In this document: in pieces, positions 22,201 to 32,179 of the stretch
Position numbering within the stretch: the first letter of the stretch is position 1
Layout of the letters: each line of letters starts with the position of its first letter
Assembly: GCA_963082875.1 (NCBI GenBank)
Contig: OY720103.1
Location: 11,904,001-11,968,000 of the forward strand
Direction of reading: 5' to 3'
Length of the DNA stretch: 64,000 nucleotides
Source: Corella eumyota
Taxonomy: Eukaryota; Chordata; Ascidiacea; Phlebobranchia; Corellidae
Notes under the pieces: generated by a model
The model's database searches: none
The model's input: only the letters and a program-made list of their open reading frames with translations
What the model was told of the DNA's origin: nothing
Made by a program: the position numbers and the translations under genes

Positions 22201-24866
22201 GATGAAGTTCTTTGAGGAGCGGGATTCCTTTGAACGCGATTTCCTCGATGTCGATGATGTTGTTGGAGTTGAGTTTAATGGACGACAACCAAGGAATATT
22301 GCTGAAAAATTTAAAATATTTTTTCATAAAATTTTCATCCTAATTTCGATTACTACGTTTTTTTGATTTGTTAAAAATATTTGTGACGTCACGATGACGT
22401 CGAGATCTTGTGACGTCACGATTTTATGACGTCACGATCTTTGTAAATTTCGGAGAGTTAAAATTGGTTTATACTTTTTAATTTAAAGCTTACTTCTTGA
22501 TTTTCGTAACTTAGCAAAAAATGACGTCACAAGTGATGACGTCATAAATTATGACGTCACTTACCTGAATGTTAAATTTCCTAGTTTCGAAATTTGGTTG
22601 AAAGATAAATCGAGCACGAGGTTGCTCTCTAGCGCTTCGGTTGCTAGGGCGTTGACGAAACACGTTTCCTTTGCAACCTCCACGTGACTTTCCACGCGGG
22701 AAATCTTGTTGCTGGTGAGGTCGAGAGTCTGAAGATTACAAAGTAACAAAAACGGACTCAGCGGCGCCATCTCGAGGTGGTTGTTCGAGAGGTTTAAAAA
22801 GTCGAGTTGCGATAAAATCGAAAAACTCGAAATATTTTCGATCCTCGAAATTTTGTTAAAACTTAAATCCAGCACAGTCAGTTCTTGTAGAGCGTATCGC
22901 TCTTCTTCATTGTCCACCATTGATGACGTCATATTAAAAAATATTTTCTCGGAGAAATCGACGTCTGTGATGTCATTGTATTGAAGGTCGAGTGACGTCA
23001 GCTGATATAAACCTTGGAACACGTGACCTGTAATTGTGACTAAGCGATTTCCTTGCAAATAAAGCTGACTCAGCATATTTAATTTTGAAAATATTCCATC
23101 CGGGATAGTTTCAAGGTCGTTGTAACTCAAATCTAATGACTCTAATGACGTCATAAGATCAAAAGTTTCCGGTTTGATGACGTCAATGTTGTTATTGGAA
23201 ACGTTAAAACTGTTCAAACTGTGGATGGGCAGTGTTTCCGAGTTATTTTGGTCTTTTTCGAACTCCAGGGTTGCCAAATTATTGCCCGAAATCACGACGT
23301 CAGAAATCGAAGAAAATTTGGCGAAGAAATTCAAGTGGAGAAAATTAATTCCAAGATTTTGTAAATTCAATTTAGAAAGTGAGGGAAACACTGGGAACGT
23401 TCGAGAATATTTAAGCGTGATGACGTCATTCCCGTTATCTCTTCCATCGATTTTGATCTCGCGTAAGCTTGTAAACGCTATGACGTCAGAATCGGTCGAG
23501 TGGTTGGCGATTGTTCGCAAACAATGAGCTAGGTTTGCAATCTGTTGAATTAAGAGAAAATATTTGAACAAAATTTCTGGTAAATAAAAATGATTTTAGG
23601 TTGGATTAAGTAAATAAGTGAAATTGATTGATTTTGTGATAAATGTTTGAGGTTAATAAATTAATATTTTGATTTCTTGATTGATTTTACTTTTTGTAAA
23701 CGATTTAAATATTTTTTATTTTTTGTGAAATAATTTATTTTATTTCAAAGTTTCTTTGTTTATTTTTGGACCGTAAATTATTTAATTAGTTTGTTAAAAA
23801 ACACTCCTGTTTTGTTGTTTGACTATTTTAAAGGCTTTTACTTGACCTGCGCTGTTTTTTTTTTGTTAAAAATTAGATTTTGGGAAAAATTTTATTTAAT
23901 TTTTTAATTAACATTTTTGTATACTCACATGATTATTTTAAACCAAATATTTTTAATTCGTTGTTCGAATATTTTAAAGAGTTTAAATTTTAATTATCCT
24001 GTGCTGATTTTTAATTAAAAAGAGGATTTTTCTTGGCATTCATTTTTAAATTTTTTATAATTTTTTTTCACAATTTCAACCTAATGTCCTTTACCTCCAT
24101 CTTAAAACATTTATTTTAATTAAATAAATTTAAGAAATTAACATCGTGACATTACACAACTTTGTTTACAACATTAACATCTCACGATTTCAACTTATAC
24201 AATACATATGACGTCATTCTTACATCATCACTTACGCGTCATACCTCGTGGCGCAAGTGATCGATATAAACTGAAATAACTTTCTATTTTGACCAAAAAT
24301 AAAATTAATTGTTTATTGAAAGATTTATTTTTTAACTCCATTTTATTATTTGTTTGTACCCTGCCTTATGGGATTCGATTACAAGCCGAAATGTTTCGGG
24401 TTCGAGTCGCACCAATGCCGCATATATTCACCCTTAAACCCGGTGTTTACGGATAGCTTAAACACGTTACAAAAGCACATTCTTTAAGGGCTAAAGGTTT
24501 TGGGTTTGAACCCCACCAATGCCACACTATTTGCCCTTAAGCTCGGTGTTTTCTAATAGCTTTAACACATTAAAACAGCTTAACCCATCCCCAATAAAAT
24601 ATATAAAACCTATCACCTAAATTTTAAATCAATTTTCTTACCGAGACATTGTGGAGAACTAAACCGACAGTTGAAGTTAGTGGCGGGAACTTCTCCCCCG
24701 TTTTCACGCCATTTTCACACGTGCATTCCCACACCCCAACCACGTGACTTTCACCCTCGCACTTTAAAACGGGGTAAGCGGGGTTATTGCAACAGGGGTT
24801 GGTTGCTATAGAAACAGTGACGTAAATCCACAACGCTAATAATCGAAGTAAAATCCGTATTTCCAT
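16224..24866 (-). CDS. adhesion G-protein-coupled receptor with leucine-rich-repeat ectodomain (1149 aa, 14 exons)
   Basis: Minus-strand exons 24866-24642, 23541-22565, 22301-21765, 21693-21590, 21475-21246, 20781-20662, 20342-20200, 19935-19779, 19465-19371, 18736-18613, 18146-17902, 17515-17357, 16936-16714 and 16334-16224 sum to 3450 nt in frame. Order: signal peptide (about 1-20); Cys-rich cap with CC, CTC; roughly ten LRRs (LDLSYNDL, LYLQGNRL, LDLSFNKI, LNLSNNHL) to about residue 490; an LRRCT-like block (GNRLVCDHKMEYLF); a GAIN-like region; a canonical GPS (CHCEHLTNFG, cleavage expected between Leu819 and Thr820); then seven membrane helices (TM1 in exon 9, TM2 exon 10, TM3-4 exon 11, TM5 exon 12, TM6-7 exon 13 with GVTWVFGF). 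The tail is short (KTLQRLQ to CNTKV). No Ig or hormone-receptor domain is seen, unlike vertebrate ADGRA. The exon 5 acceptor and exon 11 donor (GTCAGA) are the weakest borders. Ligand unknown. Confidence 0.85.
16480..16705. repeat. degenerate TTTTAACCCC repeat, intron 13 of the adhesion GPCR
   Basis: Loose repeats of about 15-25 bases built on TTTTAACCCC/ATTAACCC. They are too irregular to be telomeric. In receptor sense the motif is GGGGTTAAAA. Confidence 0.55.
17162..17335 (+). repeat. MITE-like repeat
   Basis: In intron 12 of the adhesion GPCR: ATTTTAATTGTCATAATGTG, AATTTACCTGCGCACCACAA, AT-rich end. A diverged partial copy (ATACACCACAAACAGAAGG) lies just left, near 17,085. Confidence 0.65.
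17636..17880. repeat. AT-rich minisatellite, TGGTTTTAATTGGTTGGTTA type
   Basis: Fills the intron between exons 11 and 12 of the adhesion GPCR. Irregular units of about 27-30 bases, all with TGGTT on the + strand. Confidence 0.7.
18760..19110. repeat. TGGTT-rich tandem repeats in intron 9 of the adhesion GPCR
   Basis: A unit reading GGTTGTTTAGTACCATAGTGG, then GGTAGTTTTCTACAATAGTGG and ATGTTGTACAATAATGG recurs at least twice (18,765-18,855 and 18,895-18,980), followed by decayed units. Confidence 0.65.
19553..19752 (+). mobile_element. SINE family 1, head-truncated
   Basis: Intron 8 of the adhesion GPCR, antisense to the gene. Begins at CACTGCTCTTGTGTTATAG and keeps the whole body and the CGCATTCGACCTTCCCACA tail. 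Confidence 0.75.
19990..20175. repeat. short TGGTTTTTAATTGGTTAA tandem repeat
   Basis: In the intron between exons 7 and 8 of the adhesion GPCR. A 36-38-base unit (AATGGTTTTTAATTGGTTAA, then TGGTTTTAAATTGTTT) repeats about three times at 20,065-20,170. Confidence 0.7.
21040..21205 (+). repeat. MITE-like repeat
   Basis: Between exons 5 and 6 of the adhesion GPCR: GTTGTTTTAGTTGTTATAAT, ATGGTTGCAACTCTAAACCA, TTACCTGCGCACCACAAACA, then CCCTATTATATACAGATG. Confidence 0.7.
22381..22565. repeat. cluster of TGACGTCA palindromes
   Basis: Six exact TGACGTCA octamers plus one near match lie in an intron of about 260 bases between the two big LRR exons of the adhesion GPCR. The octamer equals the CREB/ATF full site, but the same word is scattered over the whole window, including inside exons, so a regulatory role is unproven. 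Confidence 0.6.
24375..24575 (+). mobile_element. tRNA-like repeat family 2, two tandem units
   Basis: In intron 1 of the adhesion GPCR. Unit one has GGTTCGAGTCGCACCAATGC and GATAGCTTAAACACG; unit two (from about 24,490) has GGTTTGAACCCCACCAATGC and ATAGCTTTAACACA. Confidence 0.7.
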
Positions 24867-25087
24867 TTTTATAATTTCTAATTTTTTCTGCTACAAAAAA
24901 AAAGTTAATTTTTTGTTATTAATTTTTATTGTTGACTGACAGAAAGTTGTTAATTTTTTTTAATTTAGTTGCTCTTCTGAAACATGATCGTCCCTTTTAA
25001 TTTACTCGGGGTCTAACGTTAAACTTACTCTTTATTTTTGATAAATAAGCTGTCAATGAGGCTCTAAAGGAGTTATTAATGTTTGAC

Positions 25088-25168
25088 TAAAAGCACTTTA
25101 CTTGGAGACACTATGGCATGGAAGCAGTGGGGATCGAACCCATTACCTCTTGTCGTTAAACGGAGTTG
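25088..25168 (-). mobile_element. SINE family 1 fragment
   Basis: Only the B-box neighbourhood survives: GGAAGCAGTGGGGATCGAAC and CATTACCTCTTGT. Confidence 0.55.
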
Positions 25169-26694
25169 TACTAAGCGCTTAAAATATTTTTTGTTTTTTT
25201 GCTGATTTCTTAAAACCTATTTTAATTTACTAACAATCTAATCTTACTTAAATACTCGGATACCTTAGTTGTATATTACACGCCGCGTGCTTTTATACCT
25301 AACGGAAGCCTATAATGACGTCACAATATCTTTGTTTGCGTATTCAGCTAAAAGTAAACTCAAGACTTAAGGTTGTTCTCGAAAAAATAAAAACTCAGCT
25401 TTTTTTGGTTTTCTTTGACTTAGAATTTTTATTAAATCAGAGAATTAAATTTTTAAGTAAATGATTTTGTTCTTTAGAAAATAATTATTCGATTCAATTC
25501 TTTTTTATTTGATTTTTATCATTTATCTTAAGCCTTCTGTTCAATATACTTTAATATTTATATACTGCTATCTAATATCGACATTTATTTACAATACACT
25601 GCGGATGTTGTCATAAATGAACGAATTCAACCCTCTTAATGATATATTACATCTCTATTTACACACTGCTTATATATAACGTTATTTAAATAGGGTTTAG
25701 TTAGATTAGAAAACTTTTTAAAAAGCATAAAAAAATTTATGTAAATTTAAGATTTTTTGTTCGTTAAATTAGTAATTTAATTTAATTGTTATTTTATAGC
25801 GAGGTTATTAATAATTTTACTTGCCAGTTGTAGAGACTAAATAAGGTATGATTACGTAATGTAATCGAACTATTAAAATTTCGCTAAAATTAGATTAAAA
25901 AATAATTATTTTCAAGTTTCGTTTGACTTCATTTAAATATTTAAATTTAGTTTTACTATTTATGATTTTGTTAAAGTTGTTAATATTAGGTTTTGATTCG
26001 TAAGTTACATTTTAAAATAATTTTAAAAAAATTTAATTATATTTTATTGATTTTTTACCCCAATTTAGCTAACTATCTGTAAGAATGCTGTAACCAACCT
26101 CTGCCTTTTAACATCTGATTATTATATCTTTAAATTTTTATTTTTATTGATTATTGACGATTATTTAAGATTTCAATAAAAACAACTTTGTTTGTCAATC
26201 GCGACTGTCAAAAATTTTCTAAGAATATCTTGTCACGTGACAAACTTCCTTGCCAACAAAGTCACGTGGTTAACATTTAAATCGATTATGACGTCACACA
26301 ACTTTACTTGCGCAGAAGATCTACGACCTTAGATGCCTTATTGCGTCATTTCCCTCGCTAAACTTGAGATATCATTATTCTAAATTTTGTTTTATTCTTT
26401 TAACAAATATTATTTAATTAAAATACTTAAAAACATTCTAGAACTCCTAGGTTAAGGTCCGAGTTAAATATAAATCCTAATATCGATTACTTAGCTTTAT
26501 TTAGGATATTAATTGATGAATAATTGTGCGGGTTATGAATTGTAAACAATAAACGTAATAATGGATCGCAGGTTGTTTGTTGTTGGTTGTTGCAATATCG
26601 CGTTGTGTTTGAAAGTTAAAAATGGTTGTGACCTGGATTTTAGAGTTTTGGGAATTTTTTATAATTTAATAACTTACTGCATGTAGGTTGCATT

Positions 26695-27060
26695 TGTTTA
26701 TTAAAGGCGAAAATAAAATGGTTTTAAAAGTAGGGTTCTAAAGGTTAAAAAATGGTTTTAAACGTTAAAAAATGGTTAGTTTTAAATTTAAAAAAATGGT
26801 TGGTTTTTAAGCTACAAAAATGGTTGGTTTTAAACGTCAAAAATGGTTGGTTTTTAAGCTACAAAAATGGTTGGTTTTAAACGTCAAAAATGGTTGGTTT
26901 TTAAGCTACAAAAATGGTTGGTTTTAAATTTCAAAAAATGGTTGGTTTTTAAGCTACAAAAATGGTTGGTTTTAAATTTCAAAAAATGGTTGGTTTTTAA
27001 GCTACAAAAATGGCTGTTTTCTGATCGTCAAAAATGGTTTTAAAAGTTAATTGGTTTAAA
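26695..27060. repeat. minisatellite, AAAAATGGTTGGTTTTTAAG type
   Basis: Alternating half-units of about 23-24 bases: AAAAATGGTTGGTTTTTAAG with a CTAC end, and AAAAATGGTTGGTTTTAAAC with a GTC end (or AATTTC). The most regular part is about 26,795-27,010. It lies just past the 3' end of the SLC7 gene. Confidence 0.8.
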
Positions 27061-27135
27061 ATCACATTTTTAACCATTATTTCTTTATTAAAACAAACAC
27101 AGCAATTTACCAAGATTTTATCTAATTAATAAAAG

Positions 27136-29733
27136 TTAATTCTCTTCCCAATTCGTCGGAGCAACCTCCAACAATGTCTGTAGAAACAAAGTCGCTCGCT
27201 CCATCCCCGGGATCTTCAACTTTTTATGACACAGCAAATAATAAACAATCGGTCCGCACAACATGTACCCCAGCGCGTACAAGATGATGACGTCAGGACT
27301 GTCCACTAGTGGCGCTATAACGAGGTACGCGGCGATGACGAGGACTACGACCGGGAGAATAATCGGAACCTAAAAAACATCAATTGAGTCATTGTCACGT
27401 CATCTGTACCTAAAAGTGGCGTCACAACTACGTCACAACTATAACTACGTCACGGTGTAACTACGCAAACAATATGAACACTGCCCAAAATATGCATTTT
27501 AAATAAATTGACGTCATCACACACTGAATATGAAAGTTTCTGACGTCATAAGACTTTCGCAAAAACGCCACAACCTTTAACTACGTCACCAAAGCGTTAT
27601 TTAAACGACCACAAAAAACTTTATTATATGACGTCACCAAGCACGGAATATGACGTCACGAACCTTGATTGGTCGAGGAAGGTCGGGGTAGGTGAACCTC
27701 ATGACGATGAGACCGGCGATGACGAGACCGTAAAACAACCAGGCAGTGAAACTGAAAGCTGATAGGAGAGTGTCGAAGTCGTTGGGGATCAGGAAGGCGA
27801 GGGTGAGGATCGTGTTGAAGATGAGGGAGGGGGCCGGGGTGTACAGGGTTGCATGGATCATCGATAATATCTGCGGGGGGGAAGACATTTAAAGTGTTTG
27901 AATGGAAGTTTTTCAGTTACATCTACAGCTTAGAAATGGTGTTGTGACGTTAAACTTTAATATTGTGACGTCATTACCTTCGGCATGTGACCCCGTCGCC
28001 CGGCAACAAATGGTAGTCTCGCACCAGTCATACACGACCCATTGAGTGCCCCTATAATAGACAAACAAACGAATATCGGCATAATCCAACCCGCCGGTCC
28101 CAGGACCCGGTACCCCCACGTGACCGCAACAGCGTCCGAATGTAAAATCTCAGATGGAGACAAAACTAGAAGAAAAAAAAAGTTTTAAAGGACAAGAACA
28201 GGTTTAGAACGAAATATTCAGGTGTTTTATTCTAGAATTCAGTGTTTGATTTGTAGTATAAGAACTCGCGAACCTTACCTGCGAAATAAGAAACATTAAC
28301 AAGTAAATAGAACAACGTCACAATGGGTAGAGCGACCCCGATCGCTATTGGAAGATTCTTCGTCGAATCTTTGACTTCTTCTGTGATGTAATTGAGGTTA
28401 TTCCAACCTTCGTATGACCATAAACCTTGGTAGAAGGACAAACCTATCTGGGTGAAGGTCAAGGTACTTAAATCCTCGCTTTTAAACGCATCGTTAAAGT
28501 TTATCCTCCCGATGGGGTCACCTTGGGCTAGTTTAACCCACCCAGCGATTATAATTATCCCCATAGCGATGAACTTGGCGACTGTCATGATGTTTTGAAG
28601 CTTAGCAGATGCTTTAACGCTGATGTAGTTGATAGCGTTTAAGGATATAACCATACAGGCAGCAGCTAACTAAAATAAAACAGAACTGTTTGAAATATTT
28701 TGAGGAGAAAGTAATTAAACGCGTTTTCTTGCCGTTGTGTTAGCTTTTGCCGGCAGCGGGGTGTAGAGGTCAGAACACCTGGCTTTACTATAAAAGGTTC
28801 TGAGTTCGATTTCCAATGCTCTCATGCTGTAGCACCCTTTAAGTAAGGCGCTATAAACGGTATGAACCCCTACTAAGCCAGCACTTAATCAGCAGCTTAG
28901 TTATCGGGCAATTATAATCTATAATATCCCAAACTAACACATTCAACTCAAGACTGGGTTGGGGTAACTAATGTTACTCTATATTAAGGTTGTGAAGTTG
29001 ACCTTCCCACATCGAGGATAAATAAATATAAAAAGGTAACTTTCTTGCCTTTATAATGACATCTGGGGGCCGGCACTCCCCGGCGTAGAAAGCAGAGACC
29101 GCATAGCTCCCGAAGGTATATGCGGTCGCGGCGTTACCACTGTTCCTCACCAGCACGCACGAGGTCCATGAAAACACGAACGCCATAAGTGGGCCATAAC
29201 TCTTGTTCAGATAGGCGTACTCTCCGCCTGACTCGCTAATACACGACCCCAACTCACAATAACATAGAGATATAAGGCCAGCAATCAGTCCGCATGCGAC
29301 CCATAATATTAAGCTCAGTCCTACGCTCCCGTTTGCCCCCGCTAGCACGCCAACTGGCGACACGAAAATTCCTGATCCAACCATGGTTCCTATCACGAAA
29401 AATAATTTTGAACGAATTAGGGTTTGTTTAATGAAAAATTATTTAAATCATTGTTAGAATGATGTTAAATGGTTATTTTATTTTCTAGTTGATTTTATTT
29501 CGACTTTAAAGGGCAAAACTGCTTAAATTAATTGCAATTTGCTATGATGGGTTAAAAGTTATATTTAAAAAGGTTGCTTTAAGTTTTTTGTTATAACTTG
29601 ATGATTTAAAGTTTAACATAATACCTGCAATCATTGCTATTCCGCTACCCAAACCTATCTTCTTTTTAAGCTCAAAATTAACTTTTTCATCTTTGTTTGT
29701 TTCATTATTAGTAACAATAACTTCTTTATCCAT
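27136..29733 (-). CDS. SLC7-family amino-acid transporter, light-chain (LAT/y+LAT) type, 489 aa
   Basis: Minus-strand exons 29733-29625, 29389-29049, 28669-28279, 28165-27978, 27870-27664 and 27369-27136 give 1470 nt in frame. The family is the 12-helix APC-fold exchangers that pair with SLC3 heavy chains at the plasma membrane. Seen: KKKIGLGSGIAMIAGTMVGS with GSGIFVSP, the unwound TM1 substrate site; GGEYAYL; a Cys in AGECRPPD between TM3 and TM4, where the disulfide to the heavy chain forms; GWNNLNYITEEV; and the C-terminal EVAPTNWEEN. The start is the ATG at 29,733; the open frame continues upstream only to a TTG. Exon 2 ends AAAG|GCAAGA, so intron 2 appears to be a GC-AG intron, and it contains a full SINE. 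The exact member (SLC7A5-11) is not assigned. Confidence 0.92.
28752..29030 (+). mobile_element. SINE family 1, full length
   Basis: Fills most of SLC7 intron 2, antisense to the gene, ending 18 bases before the GC donor. Head GGCAGCGGGGTGTAGAGGTCA, B box GAGTTCGATTTCC, tail CACATCGAGGATAAATAAAT. Confidence 0.85.
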
Positions 29734-30302
29734 TATGACAAACAATATATCTTTAACTACGCAGATCAAGGTTCAATGACCTTTTATTTTTTACTGTTAA
29801 AGGTTTTCTTTATTTTAGTTTTTAAGTTAAATAATGACTTTTTATTTTAAATTACTCGGTCTCTTGTGGTTTGTATTTAAAATACTCTAGCTTGCATTAT
29901 TTGCAAAGTCAATCATTACCTCCTGACTAAATAAACAGTTTGTAATCACAACTTAACTTGCAGTCAGTAAATATTAATTAATAAATCAAAATACAACTCG
30001 TACACTAAGTACTCAAATATTTAAACAAAAATAATTTATTGTGAACCAATTTAAAGAAGTTTTAAACATACAAAATAGCGGAATGAGGTATTAGCACCGA
30101 ATTATTAACAAAATTTAAATAGGTTTTATGTAGTGTGGTATACTGGATATGGCATAAAGTTACGAGCCGAAAGGTTTGGGGTTCGAGTCGCACCGATGCC
30201 ACATTATTAACCCACAAGCTTGGCGTTTAAAGACAACAGCACACTCTTTTCCATCAATAAATATGAAACATCTAACCTTAAGGTAGTATGGGTTAAAACA
30301 CT
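29734..30302. other. intergenic stretch between the SLC7 gene and the LGR-like GPCR
   Basis: Both genes are on the minus strand, so this is the SLC7 promoter side and the 3' flank of the GPCR. A family 2 repeat sits at 30,128-30,260. Otherwise AT-rich with nothing recognised. Confidence 0.5.
30128..30260 (+). mobile_element. tRNA-like repeat family 2, single copy
   Basis: Head TAGTGTGGTATACTGGATA, then AAGTTACGAGCCGAAAGG and GGTTCGAGTCGCACCGATGC; ends ACAGCACACTCTTTTCCATC. Confidence 0.7.
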
Positions 30303-32179
30303 TTAAATATATGAAATGGTTCGTTGTATGTTGGTACTATGCTTAATTTTACTTTTAATTTTTCGAAGCAGATATTGCCAATATCGTCCTGAGTAAATAA
30401 AGGGGTTAATTGCGCTATTAATTGGGGTCAAAATCACAGCCAGCAGTGAGAATATGCCATGCCATCTATTAATATAGTCATGATAAGCGCATGAATCACT
30501 TTTAAAATGCCAACTTTTTGAGTAATTATAAAGTGAAAGAATACAGATTGGCATCCAACACAAAAAATCGGTCGCGATAATAAAAACAATTCGCTTCTGC
30601 ATCTTAAAATCTTCGTGTTTTCGTCGAGGGTCTTTGTTCGCCCGAATTGATCTTTTTTTCGTCGGTTTATGACAACACAAACAACTTAAACTCAAGATTT
30701 TCTTCGCGATCGAACCCCGGTTTTTGGTAAGGTTCCAGATATGTAGATAAGCGAATAAAATGTAAATAAAACAGATAATGTTGAACACAATGACAGCTAA
30801 TGTAAATGGAGATGATTTTCGCTTAAAATCGATGAAATATGTCGCCGTGCAAACGCTCTGTTCGTTATAAAACCCAAAGTAAACAGGGTCCTCATTTTCG
30901 TTGAAGACTCCGTACTGCCTCCCACTGGCGATCAAACCACGCCACGTTAAGTCGCTGTGTGGCGCTAAAGGGACCTGGTCGCAGTAATTGTTTACAGAAC
31001 CTTTTATTCTTTGGATAACAGCTTGAAAATAATCAAAATGCATATCGAGTTGTTGGATGCAGCGACTGGGTCGTAGTTTGACGAAGTTATTGAACGTGTT
31101 TATGACGTAATCAATGGGTAACACAGGAATAATCGCGTAGAAGATCCAGAACAACCAAAACAATCCCAAAATCACAACCGCGATTTTAAACAATGGTCGT
31201 TGTGAAGCGTACGGTCGCACGATGCTTACAAGACGAAATGACGTAATCAGAACAAGAATCGTGACCGAGATTTGACTCGAGCTGAACGACAACACCCCCA
31301 TCGACAAACACGTGGTGCTGGAGAGCCAATTATACCGATCTTCGTCGCAGTAGCTCTCCTTATGCAGGCCATGTTCTACAGCATATACACACAAGTAGAT
31401 CCCCATCATAAGGTCGGATAAGGCTAAGTTAAACACGAGCCAGATGTGAACCTTTTCGTTTTGACACATCTTGTGAAACTTCTTGTACATGATTGGTACG
31501 CAGTGGAGGATGACCCCAAGGTTGCCTAGAAACGCTGTGAGTGCGAAACACCAGATGACGATCATCATTCCAGCACTGTGGCCTACGTCACTGAACGACA
31601 AACTGTCACCATGCTTTAAGTTGTCTACGTAACCTTCACATTCGCTCTTAAAGTGACACAAGCTTTCATCGAGGATTGTGACGTCAGTCAAATTTGTGAC
31701 GTCATTAGTGTTGGTGCATATCGCGAGCGGAAGTCGACATTGTTGTTGGTGGCAAGTCGTTGTAGCGAAAAGTTGCGTGAATACGTCACAATCGAGGGAA
31801 TTTCCCGAGTATTTAAAATGATGAACCGGATCGGATAAATTTCTGGTGGTGAAAATTTCGTTGGTTTCGGTCGCACTGAAAGTACAAAAAGTTTCGTTCT
31901 TGCTTGTCCTCGTTTCGAGCGCTTTCCCATACGTTTTTATGACGTCATAGTCGCAGCAGAATGACGAATTTTGGACAGGGTAGAGTGGGCAGTCGTCTTC
32001 TTCTATTTAAAACAATTTTAATTTAATTTTTTGGTTCCGCTTTTTAATATTTTTAAATAACTTTTACACTGAATAAGTTTTTACTTTATTAAAGTTTCAA
32101 AAGCGTTTAAAATTAACTTCACTGAAGTTTATACATAATTTATAACCACTTAAAACTCACCTTCATGCTGGTACTTCAT
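30303..32179 (-). CDS. class A GPCR of LGR/relaxin-receptor type without leucine-rich repeats (572 aa)
   Basis: The main exon is 32002-30303. Its frame is open well past the TTG at 31,691 up to an acceptor at 32,003-32,004. A 19-nt coding exon 32179-32161 (MKYQHE, donor GAAG|GTGAGT) joins in phase and gives 1719 nt. TM2 LALSDLMMGIYL and TM6 DFLCWMPICIL are typical of LGR and relaxin receptors, and TM7 reads NSAINPFIYS. The extracellular N-terminus (about 160 aa) has around 12 Cys and several N-x-S/T sites but no LRR. The loop between TM4 and TM5 is very long, about 100 residues. DRY is replaced by a sequence near TSFRL. No clear signal peptide is seen, and the first exon is the weakest part of the model. 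Ligand and coupling unknown. Confidence 0.78.

Larger units (their letters stand above)
24867..27135. other. intergenic stretch between the adhesion GPCR and the SLC7 transporter
   Basis: About 2.3 kb of AT-rich DNA. It holds a small SINE family 1 fragment (25,088-25,168), several TGACGTCA words and a minisatellite at 26,695-27,060. The part next to 24,867 is the likely promoter of the adhesion GPCR (minus strand), and the right end is the 3' flank of SLC7. No gene seen. Confidence 0.5.

Noticed and set aside
21756-22205. Plus-strand ORF of 149 codons, and a similar one at 23174-23527
   Set aside because: Antisense shadows of the LRR exons of the adhesion GPCR, which have clear protein motifs and matching splice sites.
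29734-29769. Upstream start of the SLC7 protein at 29,769
   Set aside because: It is a TTG codon; the first ATG of the frame is at 29,733.
30303-31691. Start of the LGR-like GPCR at 31,691
   Set aside because: That codon is TTG, and the same frame is open and Cys-rich up to an acceptor at 32,003; an in-phase first exon with ATG at 32,179 explains it better.
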